A DNA stretch of 45,337 nucleotides from Rahnella ecdela (lineage in GTDB: Bacteria > Pseudomonadota > Gammaproteobacteria > Enterobacterales > Enterobacteriaceae), in the NCBI RefSeq assembly GCF_019049625.1, contig NZ_JAFMOY010000104.1, positions 1 to 45,337 on the forward strand, written 5' to 3'. A program made the translations under genes and the position numbers. Shown here in pieces: positions 27,038 to 35,653 of the stretch. Position 1 is the stretch's first letter; every line of letters begins with the position of its first letter. The notes under the pieces were generated by a model. That model had not been told where the DNA came from and searched no databases. It saw only the letters and a list, made by a program, of their open reading frames with translations.

Positions 27038-27907
27038 ATGAATACGTTGGAAAAAATCCAGACTCACCTTGACATTCTGAGCAAGTCAGAACGCAAAGTT
27101 GCTGAAGTGATCCTGGCATCGCCGCATGTTGCTATTCACTCCAGTATTGCCACTCTCGCCCGCATGGCCGACGTCAGTGAACCTACTGTAAACCGTTTTT
27201 GCCGTCGTCTCGACACAAAAGGGTTTCCAGATTTTAAACTGCATCTGGCACAAAGTCTGGCAAATGGTACGCCTTATGTGAACCGTAACGTGGATGAAAG
27301 CGACAGTGTCAGCGCTTACACCAGTAAAATTTTCGAATCCGCCATGGCCAGCCTCGACCAGGTGAAGAATACCCTGGATATCGCGGCCATCAATCGCGCC
27401 GTCGATTTACTCACTCAGGCCAAGAAAATTTCCTTCTTTGGGCTGGGCGCATCCGCCGCGGTTGCCCATGATGCCATGAACAAGTTTTTCCGCTTTAACA
27501 TTCCCGTGGTTTACTTCGACGATATCGTCATGCAGCGTATGAGCTGTATGAATTCCAGCGAAGGCGACGTCGTGGTACTAATTTCACACACCGGACGCAC
27601 TAAAAATCTGGTCGAACTTGCCCAACTCGCCCGTGAGAACGATGCCACGGTGATCGCGATTACGTCTTTTAATACACCTCTGGCCCAGGAAGCGACGCTG
27701 GCATTGTTACTGGATGTTCCTGAAGACACCGACGTTTACATGCCGATGGTCTCGCGGATTGCCCAGCTGACGTTGATCGACGTGCTGGCCACCGGGTTTA
27801 CTCTGCGTCGTGGCGCAAAATTCAGAGATAACCTGAAGCGGGTCAAAGAAGCGTTGAAAGAATCGCGCTTTGATAAAGGGATAGTCATCCCTAACCTGCT
27901 TGAGTGA
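27038..27907 (+). CDS. hexR: HexR, RpiR-family regulator of central carbon metabolism
   Basis: 289 residues, the E. coli length. The N-terminal HTH_6 domain (LDILSKSERKVAEVILASPH, VSEPTVNRFCRRL) binds DNA; the C-terminal SIS domain (KISFFGLGASAAVAHDAMNK, LISHTGRTKNLVELA) senses KDPG, the intermediate consumed by Eda. Known targets include zwf, eda and pykA, all in this window. Upstream in-frame starts exist (27014 TTG, 27023, 27032), but 27038 gives the E. coli-type start MNTLEKIQ. Divergent from zwf. Confidence 0.96.
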   Translation: MNTLEKIQTHLDILSKSERKVAEVILASPHVAIHSSIATLARMADVSEPTVNRFCRRLDTKGFPDFKLHLAQSLANGTPYVNRNVDESDSVSAYTSKIFESAMASLDQVKNTLDIAAINRAVDLLTQAKKISFFGLGASAAVAHDAMNKFFRFNIPVVYFDDIVMQRMSCMNSSEGDVVVLISHTGRTKNLVELAQLARENDATVIAITSFNTPLAQEATLALLLDVPEDTDVYMPMVSRIAQLTLIDVLATGFTLRRGAKFRDNLKRVKEALKESRFDKGIVIPNLLE

Positions 27908-28074
27908 GCTTACTCAACAAGTGAATCCATAAATCATTCGTGAAGCAAATGAGTGCAACACTAATGATTTAACAGACAGTGATTTAATAGGGAGTCTGCC
28001 CGGAAATCTTCGCGCAACGTGCGCAAGGCGAAAGTCAGACATGAGGCCAGCGGGTCACACAGGTGAAACCCTTT

Positions 28075-28089
28075 TGTATTACAATTACA
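28075..28089. promoter_or_regulatory. HexR box upstream of pykA
   Basis: TGTATTACAATTACA fits TGTAATNNNATTACA with one mismatch and lies 65 bases before the pykA ATG. pykA is a known HexR target in several gammaproteobacteria; occupancy here is inferred. Confidence 0.55.
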
Positions 28090-28153
28090 CCTCCGGCACA
28101 GTGGACCCGTTGTTTTTAGCATTACCATGTTTCATCAGTTAACGGAGTTAGGC

Positions 28154-29596
28154 ATGTCCAGAAGGCTCAGAAGAACGAAGATCGTTACCACCCTCGGTCC
28201 GGCAACTGACCGCGACAATAATCTAGAGAAGATCATTGCAGCGGGTGCAAACGTTGTACGTATGAATTTCTCTCACGGAACTCCTGAAGATCACATCCTT
28301 CGCGCTAACAAAGTGCGTGAAATCGCCGCCCGCCTTGGCCGCCATGTCGCCATTCTCGGTGACCTGCAAGGCCCTAAAATCCGCGTTTCTACCTTTAAAG
28401 AAGGCAAAGTCTTCCTCAATATTGGCGATAAATTCCTGCTCGACGCCAACATGAGCAAAGGTGAAGGCGATAAAGAAAAAGTTGGTATCGACTATAAAGG
28501 TCTGCCTGCTGACGTTGTGCCGGGCGACATTTTGTTGCTCGATGATGGTCGCGTGCAGCTTAAAGTGCTCGAAGTTCAGGGCATGAAAGTGTTTACCGAA
28601 GTGACTGTTGGTGGCCCGCTTTCTAACAACAAAGGCATCAACAAACTGGGCGGCGGCCTTTCTGCTGAAGCCCTGACTGAAAAAGATAAAGCAGACATTA
28701 TTACTGCGGCCAAAATGGACGTAGATTATCTGGCAGTTTCATTCCCACGCACCGGCGAAGACCTTAACTATGCGCGCCGTCTGGCCCGCGATGCAGGCTG
28801 TAACGCTCAAATCGTTTCAAAAGTGGAACGTGCTGAAGCCGTTGCCACCGACGCAGCCATGGACGACATCATTCTGGCTTCCGACGTAGTCATGGTTGCC
28901 CGTGGTGATCTGGGTGTAGAAATTGGTGACCCTGAACTGGTCGGTATCCAGAAGAAACTGATCCGTCGTGCCCGTCAGTTGAACCGTGCGGTTATCACCG
29001 CCACTCAGATGATGGAATCGATGATAACCAACCCGATGCCAACCCGGGCCGAAGTGATGGATGTGGCGAACGCCGTACTCGATGGCACCGATGCGGTCAT
29101 GCTTTCAGCTGAAACCGCTGCGGGCCAGTATCCGGCAGAAACCGTTGCTGCGATGGCTCGTGTTTGCCTGGGTGCAGAGAAAATCCCAAGCATTAACGTG
29201 TCCAAACACCGTCTCGACGTGGAATTCGATAACATCGAAGAAGCCATTGCGATGTCAGCCATGTATGCGGCCAACCACCTGAAAGGTGTGACGGCGATCA
29301 TTTCCATGACGGAATCTGGCCGTACCGCGCTGATGTTGTCCCGCATCAGCTCTGGCCTGCCAATCTTTGCGATGTCCCGTCATGAGCACACCCTGAACCT
29401 GACCGCCATTTATCGTGGCGTCACGCCGGTCTTCTTCGACAGCGTGAACGACGGCGTAGCGGCAGCACAGGACGCGGTTAATCTGCTGCGTGATAAAGGT
29501 TATCTGCTGTCAGGCGACCTGGTTATCATCACTCAGGGCGACGTCATGAGCACCATCGGTACTACCAATACCAGCCGTATTTTGCGTGTTGATTAA
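28154..29596 (+). CDS. pykA: pyruvate kinase II
   Basis: 480 residues, the E. coli length and almost identical through [30 protein letters not shown] and the active-site block [11 protein letters not shown] with [12 protein letters not shown] and [11 protein letters not shown]. Converts phosphoenolpyruvate and ADP to pyruvate and ATP; PykA is the AMP-activated isozyme. The frame extends to 28127, but GGAG six bases before the ATG at 28154 sets the start. Between hexR and pykA (246 bases) I see a HexR box and no gene. Terminator at 29626. Confidence 0.98.
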   Translation: MSRRLRRTKIVTTLGPATDRDNNLEKIIAAGANVVRMNFSHGTPEDHILRANKVREIAARLGRHVAILGDLQGPKIRVSTFKEGKVFLNIGDKFLLDANMSKGEGDKEKVGIDYKGLPADVVPGDILLLDDGRVQLKVLEVQGMKVFTEVTVGGPLSNNKGINKLGGGLSAEALTEKDKADIITAAKMDVDYLAVSFPRTGEDLNYARRLARDAGCNAQIVSKVERAEAVATDAAMDDIILASDVVMVARGDLGVEIGDPELVGIQKKLIRRARQLNRAVITATQMMESMITNPMPTRAEVMDVANAVLDGTDAVMLSAETAAGQYPAETVAAMARVCLGAEKIPSINVSKHRLDVEFDNIEEAIAMSAMYAANHLKGVTAIISMTESGRTALMLSRISSGLPIFAMSRHEHTLNLTAIYRGVTPVFFDSVNDGVAAAQDAVNLLRDKGYLLSGDLVIITQGDVMSTIGTTNTSRILRVD

Positions 29597-29625
29597 ACTA
29601 AATATGTAATTAAATACGAATCAAT

Positions 29626-29652
29626 GGCCGATTATTATGATCGGCCTTTTTA
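29626..29652 (+). terminator. terminator of pykA
   Basis: GGCCGAT (29626-29632) and ATCGGCC (29640-29646) with a 7-base loop, followed by TTTTTATTTT. This is the left border of the inserted siderophore block. Confidence 0.9.
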
Positions 29653-29913
29653 TTTTCTCATGTTAATCATGTTACCCTGAAACAGTCCGGTCATTTTCCC
29701 GCCTTAATTTGATCATTATTCTACCATCCGTATGAAATAATTCTCCGCCCTTCGCTGACAAAAAGTTTATTAACTACAAATAGACCTGCTTTTAGTGCGC
29801 ATTAATATAACTTTTTATATTATTCATAGTGGAAATCAGCAACCTTAAACGAATAATAAATACAGAATACTCTCATGTGAATAACGTTTTTTAAGGCAAA
29901 TCTCCATCATTAA

Positions 29914-29929
29914 TGTGATGGCCATCACA
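29914..29929. promoter_or_regulatory. CRP site upstream of the dfo promoter
   Basis: TGTGATGGCCATCACA, a perfect palindrome with both consensus half-sites TGTGA and TCACA and a 6-base spacer. Its centre is about 90 bases before the predicted dfo transcription start, a distance compatible with class I activation. Confidence 0.7.
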
Positions 29930-29976
29930 TAAAATAAGCTTATTCGCTGCGAATGCCTAAATGTTCAATGCCGTAG

Positions 29977-30015
29977 TTGAATGATAATGATTTGCATTTA
30001 TAATGATTCCCATTC
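29977..30015 (+). promoter_or_regulatory. dfo operon promoter overlapped by Fur boxes
   Basis: -35 TTGAAT (29977-29982) and a perfect -10 TATAAT (29999-30004) are 16 bases apart. TGATAATGATTTGCA (29982-29996) matches the Fur 7-1-7 core TGATAATNATTATCA at all but two positions, and TATAATGATTCCCATTC (29999-30015) is a second Fur-like block. Fe-Fur binding would cover the promoter. The predicted start near 30011 gives a leader of about 210 bases. No gene is seen in 29654-30225. Confidence 0.8.
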
Positions 30016-30225
30016 GTTAAAACCTTGTTTAAGTCCGCTCAAAGGAAATCGCACAAGAGTTAAACCTTATTATTTGTGTTAATAAAACAGATTAAACCGC
30101 ACACCTGACAGGCGTGGACTTGAGCCCTGCCTGCTATACACACGTTCAATGAAATCTCCTGACTTATACCGGGTGGCCTCCCCTCGCCCGCAGTAAAGAG
30201 AACGGATAAACAGAAAGGGTCCATG

Positions 30226-31794
30226 ATGAGCCAGATAAATAATTGGGAAATAATGCAGGACAGCACCAAAGACCTCATGATTGCTCCGGCTAAATTAAGC
30301 GAAAACAAGGGTTATATTTTCAATCAAAATAGTACGCCTGAATGGCAGGATCAGATTGAACAAGGGATTGAATTAATTAAATCTCATATTAACCATACGG
30401 AAAAACCATTTTCCGGTGTTTCTCCTGCTGAGTTAGCCGAACAATTTCGCCATATTGATCTGACCAAACCTTTGGCAGGAACACGGCTGGCGCTGGAAGA
30501 ACTGGATGATTTATATCTGCAGCACGCTGTTTATTTCCACCATCCGAAATACCTCGCTCACCTGAACTGCCCGACCGTGGTTCCGTCCCAGCTTGCAGAG
30601 CTTTTTATCAGTGCCATTAATTCCTCGGTAGATACCTGGGACCAGAGTGCAGGTGGCACTTTAATCGAACAAAAAGTCATTGACTGGACTCTCGCCCGTA
30701 TCGGTTTTGGCGCAAAGTCTGACGGCATTTTCACCAGTGGCGGGACGCAATCCAACCTGATGGCGATGCTGCTGGCGCGCGACAGTCACTGCAAACGTAC
30801 CCGTCCGCAGCACAGTATCAAATATCAGGGACTGCCGCCGGAAGCCAACCGCTGGCGTATTTTCAGTTCTCAGGTCAGCCATTTCAGCATTCAGAAATCC
30901 TCCGCCCTGCTCGGCCTGGGGTATGACGCCGTGGTACCGGTCGCTTGCGACAGTGCATTCCGTATGGACATCAGCGCGCTTAAAGCCGAAATCGAGCGTT
31001 GTCACGCAGAGGGACTTATCCCGATCGCTGTCGTAGCAACCGCCGGCACCACCGACTTTGGCAGCATCGATCCGCTAAATGAAATCGCAGAAATCTGCCG
31101 CAAAGAAAAAATCTGGATGCACGCCGATGCCGCTTACGGCTGCGGATTGCTGGTTTCCCCTCAGCATCGCCAGCGTATCGAAGGCATTCATCTGGCCGAC
31201 TCCGTCACCGTGGATTATCACAAATCCTTCTTCCAGCCAGTCAGTTGCAGTGCGTTCCTTGTTAACGATCACAGCCATCTGGAACACGTGACTCATCATG
31301 CTGAATACCTGAATCCGCTGAGTGCAAAACTGGAAGGCACGCCGAATCTGGTCAACAAAAGCATCCAGACCACCAAACGCTTTGATGCCCTGAAAATGTG
31401 GCTGACGCTGCGCATCATGGGCCAGCAGGCACTGGGTGAATCCTTCGATGTGTTGCTGGAGCGCGCCACCGAAACCCATCAGATGATGGAACAAAATCCC
31501 AACATCGAAGTGCTGCATAAACCCGAACTGAGCACGCTGGTATTCCGTTTTGTTCCGCGCATATCCATGCATCACGAGCAAATTGACGCAATTAATGCCG
31601 GTATCCGTAAAGCAATTTTCCGTGACGGCAGCGCCGTAATTGCCGGCACCAAAGTGCATGACCGTCAGTATCTGAAATTTACTTTACTGAACCCGACCAC
31701 CACCAGGGAAGATGTTGCCGATGTGCTCAGTCTGATCACCCATTATGGCAAAGAGCTGACTGCCACTGCGCTGAGCGCCGCAAAAAACCGGTAA
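30226..31794 (+). CDS. dfoJ: DfoJ-like PLP-dependent decarboxylase (lysine to cadaverine)
   Basis: About 522 residues, group II PLP-dependent decarboxylase. The first step of desferrioxamine synthesis decarboxylates L-lysine to cadaverine. The cofactor pocket is visible: HADAAYGCG and VDYHKSFFQPVSC, whose Lys (about residue 333) forms the Schiff base, plus TSGGTQSNLMAMLLARD. Two ATGs are in frame; AAAGGG (ends 30219) is better spaced for 30226 than for 30223. First gene of a three-gene operon, 13 bases from dfoA. The order decarboxylase - N-hydroxylase - acyltransferase/synthetase is that of dfoJAC in Erwinia amylovora. Substrate assignment is inferred from this context. Confidence 0.9.
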   Translation: MSQINNWEIMQDSTKDLMIAPAKLSENKGYIFNQNSTPEWQDQIEQGIELIKSHINHTEKPFSGVSPAELAEQFRHIDLTKPLAGTRLALEELDDLYLQHAVYFHHPKYLAHLNCPTVVPSQLAELFISAINSSVDTWDQSAGGTLIEQKVIDWTLARIGFGAKSDGIFTSGGTQSNLMAMLLARDSHCKRTRPQHSIKYQGLPPEANRWRIFSSQVSHFSIQKSSALLGLGYDAVVPVACDSAFRMDISALKAEIERCHAEGLIPIAVVATAGTTDFGSIDPLNEIAEICRKEKIWMHADAAYGCGLLVSPQHRQRIEGIHLADSVTVDYHKSFFQPVSCSAFLVNDHSHLEHVTHHAEYLNPLSAKLEGTPNLVNKSIQTTKRFDALKMWLTLRIMGQQALGESFDVLLERATETHQMMEQNPNIEVLHKPELSTLVFRFVPRISMHHEQIDAINAGIRKAIFRDGSAVIAGTKVHDRQYLKFTLLNPTTTREDVADVLSLITHYGKELTATALSAAKNR

Positions 31795-31807
31795 AAGGAA
31801 ACGCACC

Positions 31808-33118
31808 ATGAATATGAATTCTACCGAAAAAACCTATGATTTTATCGCTGTGGGCATTGGCCCGTTCAACCTCGGACTGGCCTGTCTGACTGAGCCGGTG
31901 AAGGCGCTGAACGGTCTGTTTTTAGACCAGAATGACAGTTTCGACTGGCACACCGGCATGATGCTGGAAAGTGCGCATTTGCAGACGCCATTTATGGCAG
32001 ATCTGGTGACGCTCGCCGATCCAACCAGCCCTTACAGCTTTCTGAATTACCTGAAATTGCAGGGAAAACTCTACTCATTCTACATTCGTGAAGATTTCTT
32101 CATGATGCGAAAAGAGTTCAACCAGTACTGCCAGTGGGCTTGCAGCCAGCTAACCAGCCTGCAATTTTCTACGCGTGTGGAACTGGTGACCTGGGAGTCG
32201 ACGCAGGAGTGCTATCTGGTCCAGGCGCGCTCGACCAAAAGCAATGAGAAACATGTTTACCGCACCAAACGTCTGGTGCTGGGCACCGGCCCGTCGCCGT
32301 GGATGCCCGCCTGCACGCGTGATGCTGGCAAAAACGTGCATCACTCCTCGGCGTATCTGCCCAATAAAGAACAGGTACAGAATTCCAAATCCATCACCGT
32401 GGTCGGCAGCGGTCAGAGCGCAGCGGAAATTTACTATGACCTGCTCTGCGACATCGAAAAGCACGATTATCATCTGACCTGGGTCACCCGCGCGCCGCGT
32501 TTCTACCCGCTGGAATACAGCAAACTGACGCTGGAAATGACCTCGCCGGAATACATCGACTATTTCCATGACCTGCCGATGGCCAAACGCGATCAGCTCA
32601 ACCGCGAACAGAAGTGCCTGTACAAAGGCATTAACATCAGCCTGATCAACGACATTTACGACCTGATGTATGTCAAACGTCTCGACGGGCCACTGAATGT
32701 TGACTTGTATACCCACTCAGAACTGACGGCACTGACCCGCAACCGCAGCGGCGAGCTGGAAATGAGCCTGCTGCATCACGAACAGCAACAGGCGTATCAA
32801 CACCGTACAGAATCAGTGATCCTCGCCACCGGTTACGGCTATCAGCCGCCGCAGTTTGTTGAAGGCATTTACCACCGTATTCAGTGGGATGACGCGGGCC
32901 GTTACGCCGTTAATCGTAATTACAGTATTGATGCCCATAACCAGATTTTCGTGCAAAACGCCGAACTGCATACCCACGGTTTTGTCACGCCAGATCTGGG
33001 GATGGCGTGCTACCGCAACAGCACGATTATCCGCGAGATGCTGGGACGCGAAATTTATCCGGTAGAGAAATCTATCGCCTTCCAGACCTTCTGCACCCGC
33101 AGCCTTGCCGGAAACTAA
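31808..33118 (+). CDS. dfoA: DfoA-like cadaverine/lysine N-hydroxylase
   Basis: 436 residues, flavin-dependent N-hydroxylating monooxygenase of the IucD/PvdA/DesB type. The FAD-binding AVGIGPFNLGLA is near residue 14-25, the NADPH site VVGSGQSAAEIYYDLL starts near residue 198 and the family's C-terminal ATGYGYQPP follows. It is expected to convert cadaverine to N-hydroxycadaverine using O2 and NADPH. AAAGGAA lies seven bases before the ATG; only 13 bases separate it from dfoJ and 14 from dfoC. Whether cadaverine or lysine is the substrate is decided by the operon context, not by a motif. Confidence 0.92.
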   Translation: MNMNSTEKTYDFIAVGIGPFNLGLACLTEPVKALNGLFLDQNDSFDWHTGMMLESAHLQTPFMADLVTLADPTSPYSFLNYLKLQGKLYSFYIREDFFMMRKEFNQYCQWACSQLTSLQFSTRVELVTWESTQECYLVQARSTKSNEKHVYRTKRLVLGTGPSPWMPACTRDAGKNVHHSSAYLPNKEQVQNSKSITVVGSGQSAAEIYYDLLCDIEKHDYHLTWVTRAPRFYPLEYSKLTLEMTSPEYIDYFHDLPMAKRDQLNREQKCLYKGINISLINDIYDLMYVKRLDGPLNVDLYTHSELTALTRNRSGELEMSLLHHEQQQAYQHRTESVILATGYGYQPPQFVEGIYHRIQWDDAGRYAVNRNYSIDAHNQIFVQNAELHTHGFVTPDLGMACYRNSTIIREMLGREIYPVEKSIAFQTFCTRSLAGN

Positions 33119-33132
33119 CTGAGAATTTACCG

Positions 33133-35517
33133 ATGTCTGATGCTATTCCAAATTCCGTCTTTTCCTGCCCGCGCGCCGCTGGAAAACTGTCCTTCCGCCT
33201 GCTGGCATTAGAAAAAGATGCCGCCACTTTGCATGGCTGGATGACGCAGCCCTACGCACATTTCTGGGGAATGCAAAACAGCACGGTCGCAGAGGTTGAT
33301 GCGTTTTACCGCGACCTGACAGCAGGTAACCCGCGCGCTGCGCTGATGGGTGAAATCAACGGCCAGCCGCAATTCCTGATCGAGTGCTATCCGGTTCATG
33401 ACGATCCGTTGCGTGAACATTACGACGTTCAGACCGGCGATATGGGCATGCATATTCTGCTTTCTCCCGCCGACAAACCTGTCACCGGATTCAGCTGGCA
33501 GGTATTTTCCGCTGTCATGGAATACCTGTTCAGCCAGCCGGAAGTGAAACGCGTGGTGGTCGAGCCGGACGTGCGTAACGACAAGATCCACAAACTGAAT
33601 AAGCGCGCAGGTTTCCGTTATCAGAAACAAATTCAGCTGACACACAAAACGGCATGGCTGGCATTTTGCCAGCGTGAGGATTTTATTCAGGCCAGCCAGA
33701 AGGAAAAAAACAGTATGACACCATCTAACATGCAAACCGGTCAGCATCTGCAACCGGAAGTCTGGGCTAAAGCCAATGCCCTGCTGCTGCGAAAATGCCT
33801 GTCCGAGCTGACGCATGAGCGCCTGCTCGCTCCGCAGGCACTGAAAACCACCGGCACCTGGACCGACTATCAGCTGGCGGTTCCGGCCTCAGAAATTGAA
33901 TACCGTTTCCGCGCACGCCAGCTGCCCCTGAATGACTGGATGATTGATCTCGACAGTATTCAGCGGCTTGATAATCTCAGTCCGCAACCGCTGGATGTCG
34001 TGAAATTCATCATTGAATTCGCAGAACAAATTGGCATTTCACAGGCCATGCTGCCGACCTATCTGGAAGAAATCAGCAGCACGCTTTACAGCAGCGCTTA
34101 CAAACTGGTGAACAACCACACGACGGCCAAACAACTGTCTGAAGCCGATTTCCAGACCGTTGAAACCAGCATGACCGAAGGCCATCCGAGCTTTATCGCC
34201 AACAATGGACGTATCGGTTTTGATGCCGGTGATTATGTGCGCTACGCACCGGAAGCGGCGAATCCATTGCAGCTGGTCTGGGTCGCGGTACATCACGACA
34301 AGGCACATTTCGCCAGCGTGAAGGATTTACCGTATGAAACGCTGATCGCCGAAGAACTGGGCGATGCGCAGATTTGTGCCTTTACGCAGAAGCTGGTGGA
34401 TCTGGGTGTCAGTCCGAAAAACTACTATTTCATGCCGGTGCATCCGTGGCAGTGGCAGAACAAATTGCTGACGGTTTTCGCCCCGGATATCGCCCGTCAG
34501 TTCCTGATTTATCTTGGTCAAGGCGAGGATGATTATCTGGCACAGCAGTCAATCCGCACCTTCTATAACGCCAGCCGTCCGAAAGCGCGCTACGTCAAAA
34601 CCGCTCTGTCGATTCTGAACATGGGCTTTATGCGCGGGCTGTCGCCTTACTACATGGCCACCACGCCGGGCATCAACGAATGGCTGGCGGACCTGGTGGA
34701 AAACGATTCCTACCTGCAATCCACCGGTTTCAGCATTTTGCAGGAAGTCGCTTCGATCGGTTATCACAACCATTACTTCGAAGAAGCGATTAAAGGCGAC
34801 AGCGCGTACAAAAAAATGTTTGCCGCTCTGTGGCGCGAAAATCCGGTGGCACAGTTGCAGCCTAATCAGCGGCTGATGACCATGGCTGCCCTGTTGCACA
34901 CCGACAAGCATGGCGATGCGCTGATTGTCGAGATGATCAAATCCTCCGGTCTGGCGACAGGTGACTGGCTGAAACGCTATATGCACGCTTATCTCAGCCC
35001 GCTGCTGCATTGTTTCTATCAGTACGACCTGGTGTTCATGCCGCATGGCGAAAACCTGATCCTGCGTTTCGAAAACAATATTCCGGTTAATGCCTTCATG
35101 AAGGATATCGCAGAAGAAATCGCGGTCATGGATCCGGACGCTAACCTGCCAGAGAAAGCCAAACGTCTGGCGGTCGATGTGCCGGAAGACCTTAAAATTT
35201 TGTCGATCTTCACCGACGTCTTCGCCGGTGTATTCCGCTTTATCGCCCGTATTCTGGAAGAGAACGGCAACTATCCTGCCGATCAGTTCTGGCAGGTAGT
35301 GGCGGAAGTGGTACGCGATTACCAGATTCAGTATCCGGAACTGGCCGGTAAATTTGCCCGCTATGACATGTTTGGCCCAGAGTTTACGCACTCGTGCCTG
35401 AACCGTCTGCAACTGGCGAATAACCAGCAAATGATCAACCTCTCAGATCCGGCACAGAACCTCAAATTCGCCGGTACGCTGGAAAACCCGATTGCGGCGT
35501 ACGCTAACCGCTACTGA
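33133..35517 (+). CDS. dfoC: DfoC-like fused acyltransferase and NIS siderophore synthetase
   Basis: 794 residues. Residues 1 to about 185 are a GNAT acyltransferase of the IucB/DesC type (HGWMTQPYAHFWGMQNSTV, GDMGMHILLSP, VVEPDVRNDKIHKLNKRAGF), which acylates N-hydroxycadaverine, presumably with succinyl-CoA. From about residue 200 the IucA/IucC-type NIS synthetase follows (VHPWQWQNKL, HTDKHGDALIVEM, MPHGENLILRFENN, FERIC-like C-terminal block), homologous to DesD, which joins and cyclises three units to desferrioxamine E. The same fusion is known from Erwinia. A longer frame begins at 33007 inside dfoA; 33133 was chosen because the acyltransferase homology starts just after it. An internal ribosome-binding site sits at the joint. 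Confidence 0.92.
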   Translation: MSDAIPNSVFSCPRAAGKLSFRLLALEKDAATLHGWMTQPYAHFWGMQNSTVAEVDAFYRDLTAGNPRAALMGEINGQPQFLIECYPVHDDPLREHYDVQTGDMGMHILLSPADKPVTGFSWQVFSAVMEYLFSQPEVKRVVVEPDVRNDKIHKLNKRAGFRYQKQIQLTHKTAWLAFCQREDFIQASQKEKNSMTPSNMQTGQHLQPEVWAKANALLLRKCLSELTHERLLAPQALKTTGTWTDYQLAVPASEIEYRFRARQLPLNDWMIDLDSIQRLDNLSPQPLDVVKFIIEFAEQIGISQAMLPTYLEEISSTLYSSAYKLVNNHTTAKQLSEADFQTVETSMTEGHPSFIANNGRIGFDAGDYVRYAPEAANPLQLVWVAVHHDKAHFASVKDLPYETLIAEELGDAQICAFTQKLVDLGVSPKNYYFMPVHPWQWQNKLLTVFAPDIARQFLIYLGQGEDDYLAQQSIRTFYNASRPKARYVKTALSILNMGFMRGLSPYYMATTPGINEWLADLVENDSYLQSTGFSILQEVASIGYHNHYFEEAIKGDSAYKKMFAALWRENPVAQLQPNQRLMTMAALLHTDKHGDALIVEMIKSSGLATGDWLKRYMHAYLSPLLHCFYQYDLVFMPHGENLILRFENNIPVNAFMKDIAEEIAVMDPDANLPEKAKRLAVDVPEDLKILSIFTDVFAGVFRFIARILEENGNYPADQFWQVVAEVVRDYQIQYPELAGKFARYDMFGPEFTHSCLNRLQLANNQQMINLSDPAQNLKFAGTLENPIAAYANRY
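33699..33717 (+). promoter_or_regulatory. internal ribosome-binding site and ATG at the DfoC domain joint
   Basis: GAAGGAA (33699-33705) lies about ten bases ahead of an in-frame ATG at 33715, codon 195. Initiation here would give a free 600-residue synthetase, the size of stand-alone DesD-type enzymes. Seen in sequence; use is inferred. Confidence 0.5.
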
Positions 35518-35556
35518 GCAAAATTTTAGAGTGATGAATTTATTGCGATGAATTTA

Positions 35557-35591
35557 GTTTGATGATTTTGGTTTGATGATTTTGGTTTGAT
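35557..35591. repeat. 14-bp direct repeats after dfoC
   Basis: GTTTGATGATTTTG occurs twice head to tail (35557-35570, 35571-35584) and a partial third copy follows (GTTTGAT). Degenerate copies containing GATGAATTTA precede at 35532-35556. It is in the 3' untranslated part of the dfo transcript, directly before its terminator. Confidence 0.75.
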
Positions 35592-35600
35592 CAATAGTTG

Positions 35601-35625
35601 CGCGGCTTTCACAGGCCGCGTTTTT
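35601..35625 (+). terminator. terminator of the dfo operon
   Basis: CGCGGC (35601-35606) and GCCGCG (35615-35620) with an 8-base loop, followed by TTTTT. It separates dfoJAC from the efflux gene, which therefore needs its own promoter or read-through. Confidence 0.85.
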
Positions 35626-35653
35626 CGATTTTAAGTACCGGAGTGTTAACGTT

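Noticed and set aside
33007-33132. Upstream extension of dfoC into dfoA
   Set aside because: It overlaps the end of dfoA in another frame and adds no acyltransferase homology.
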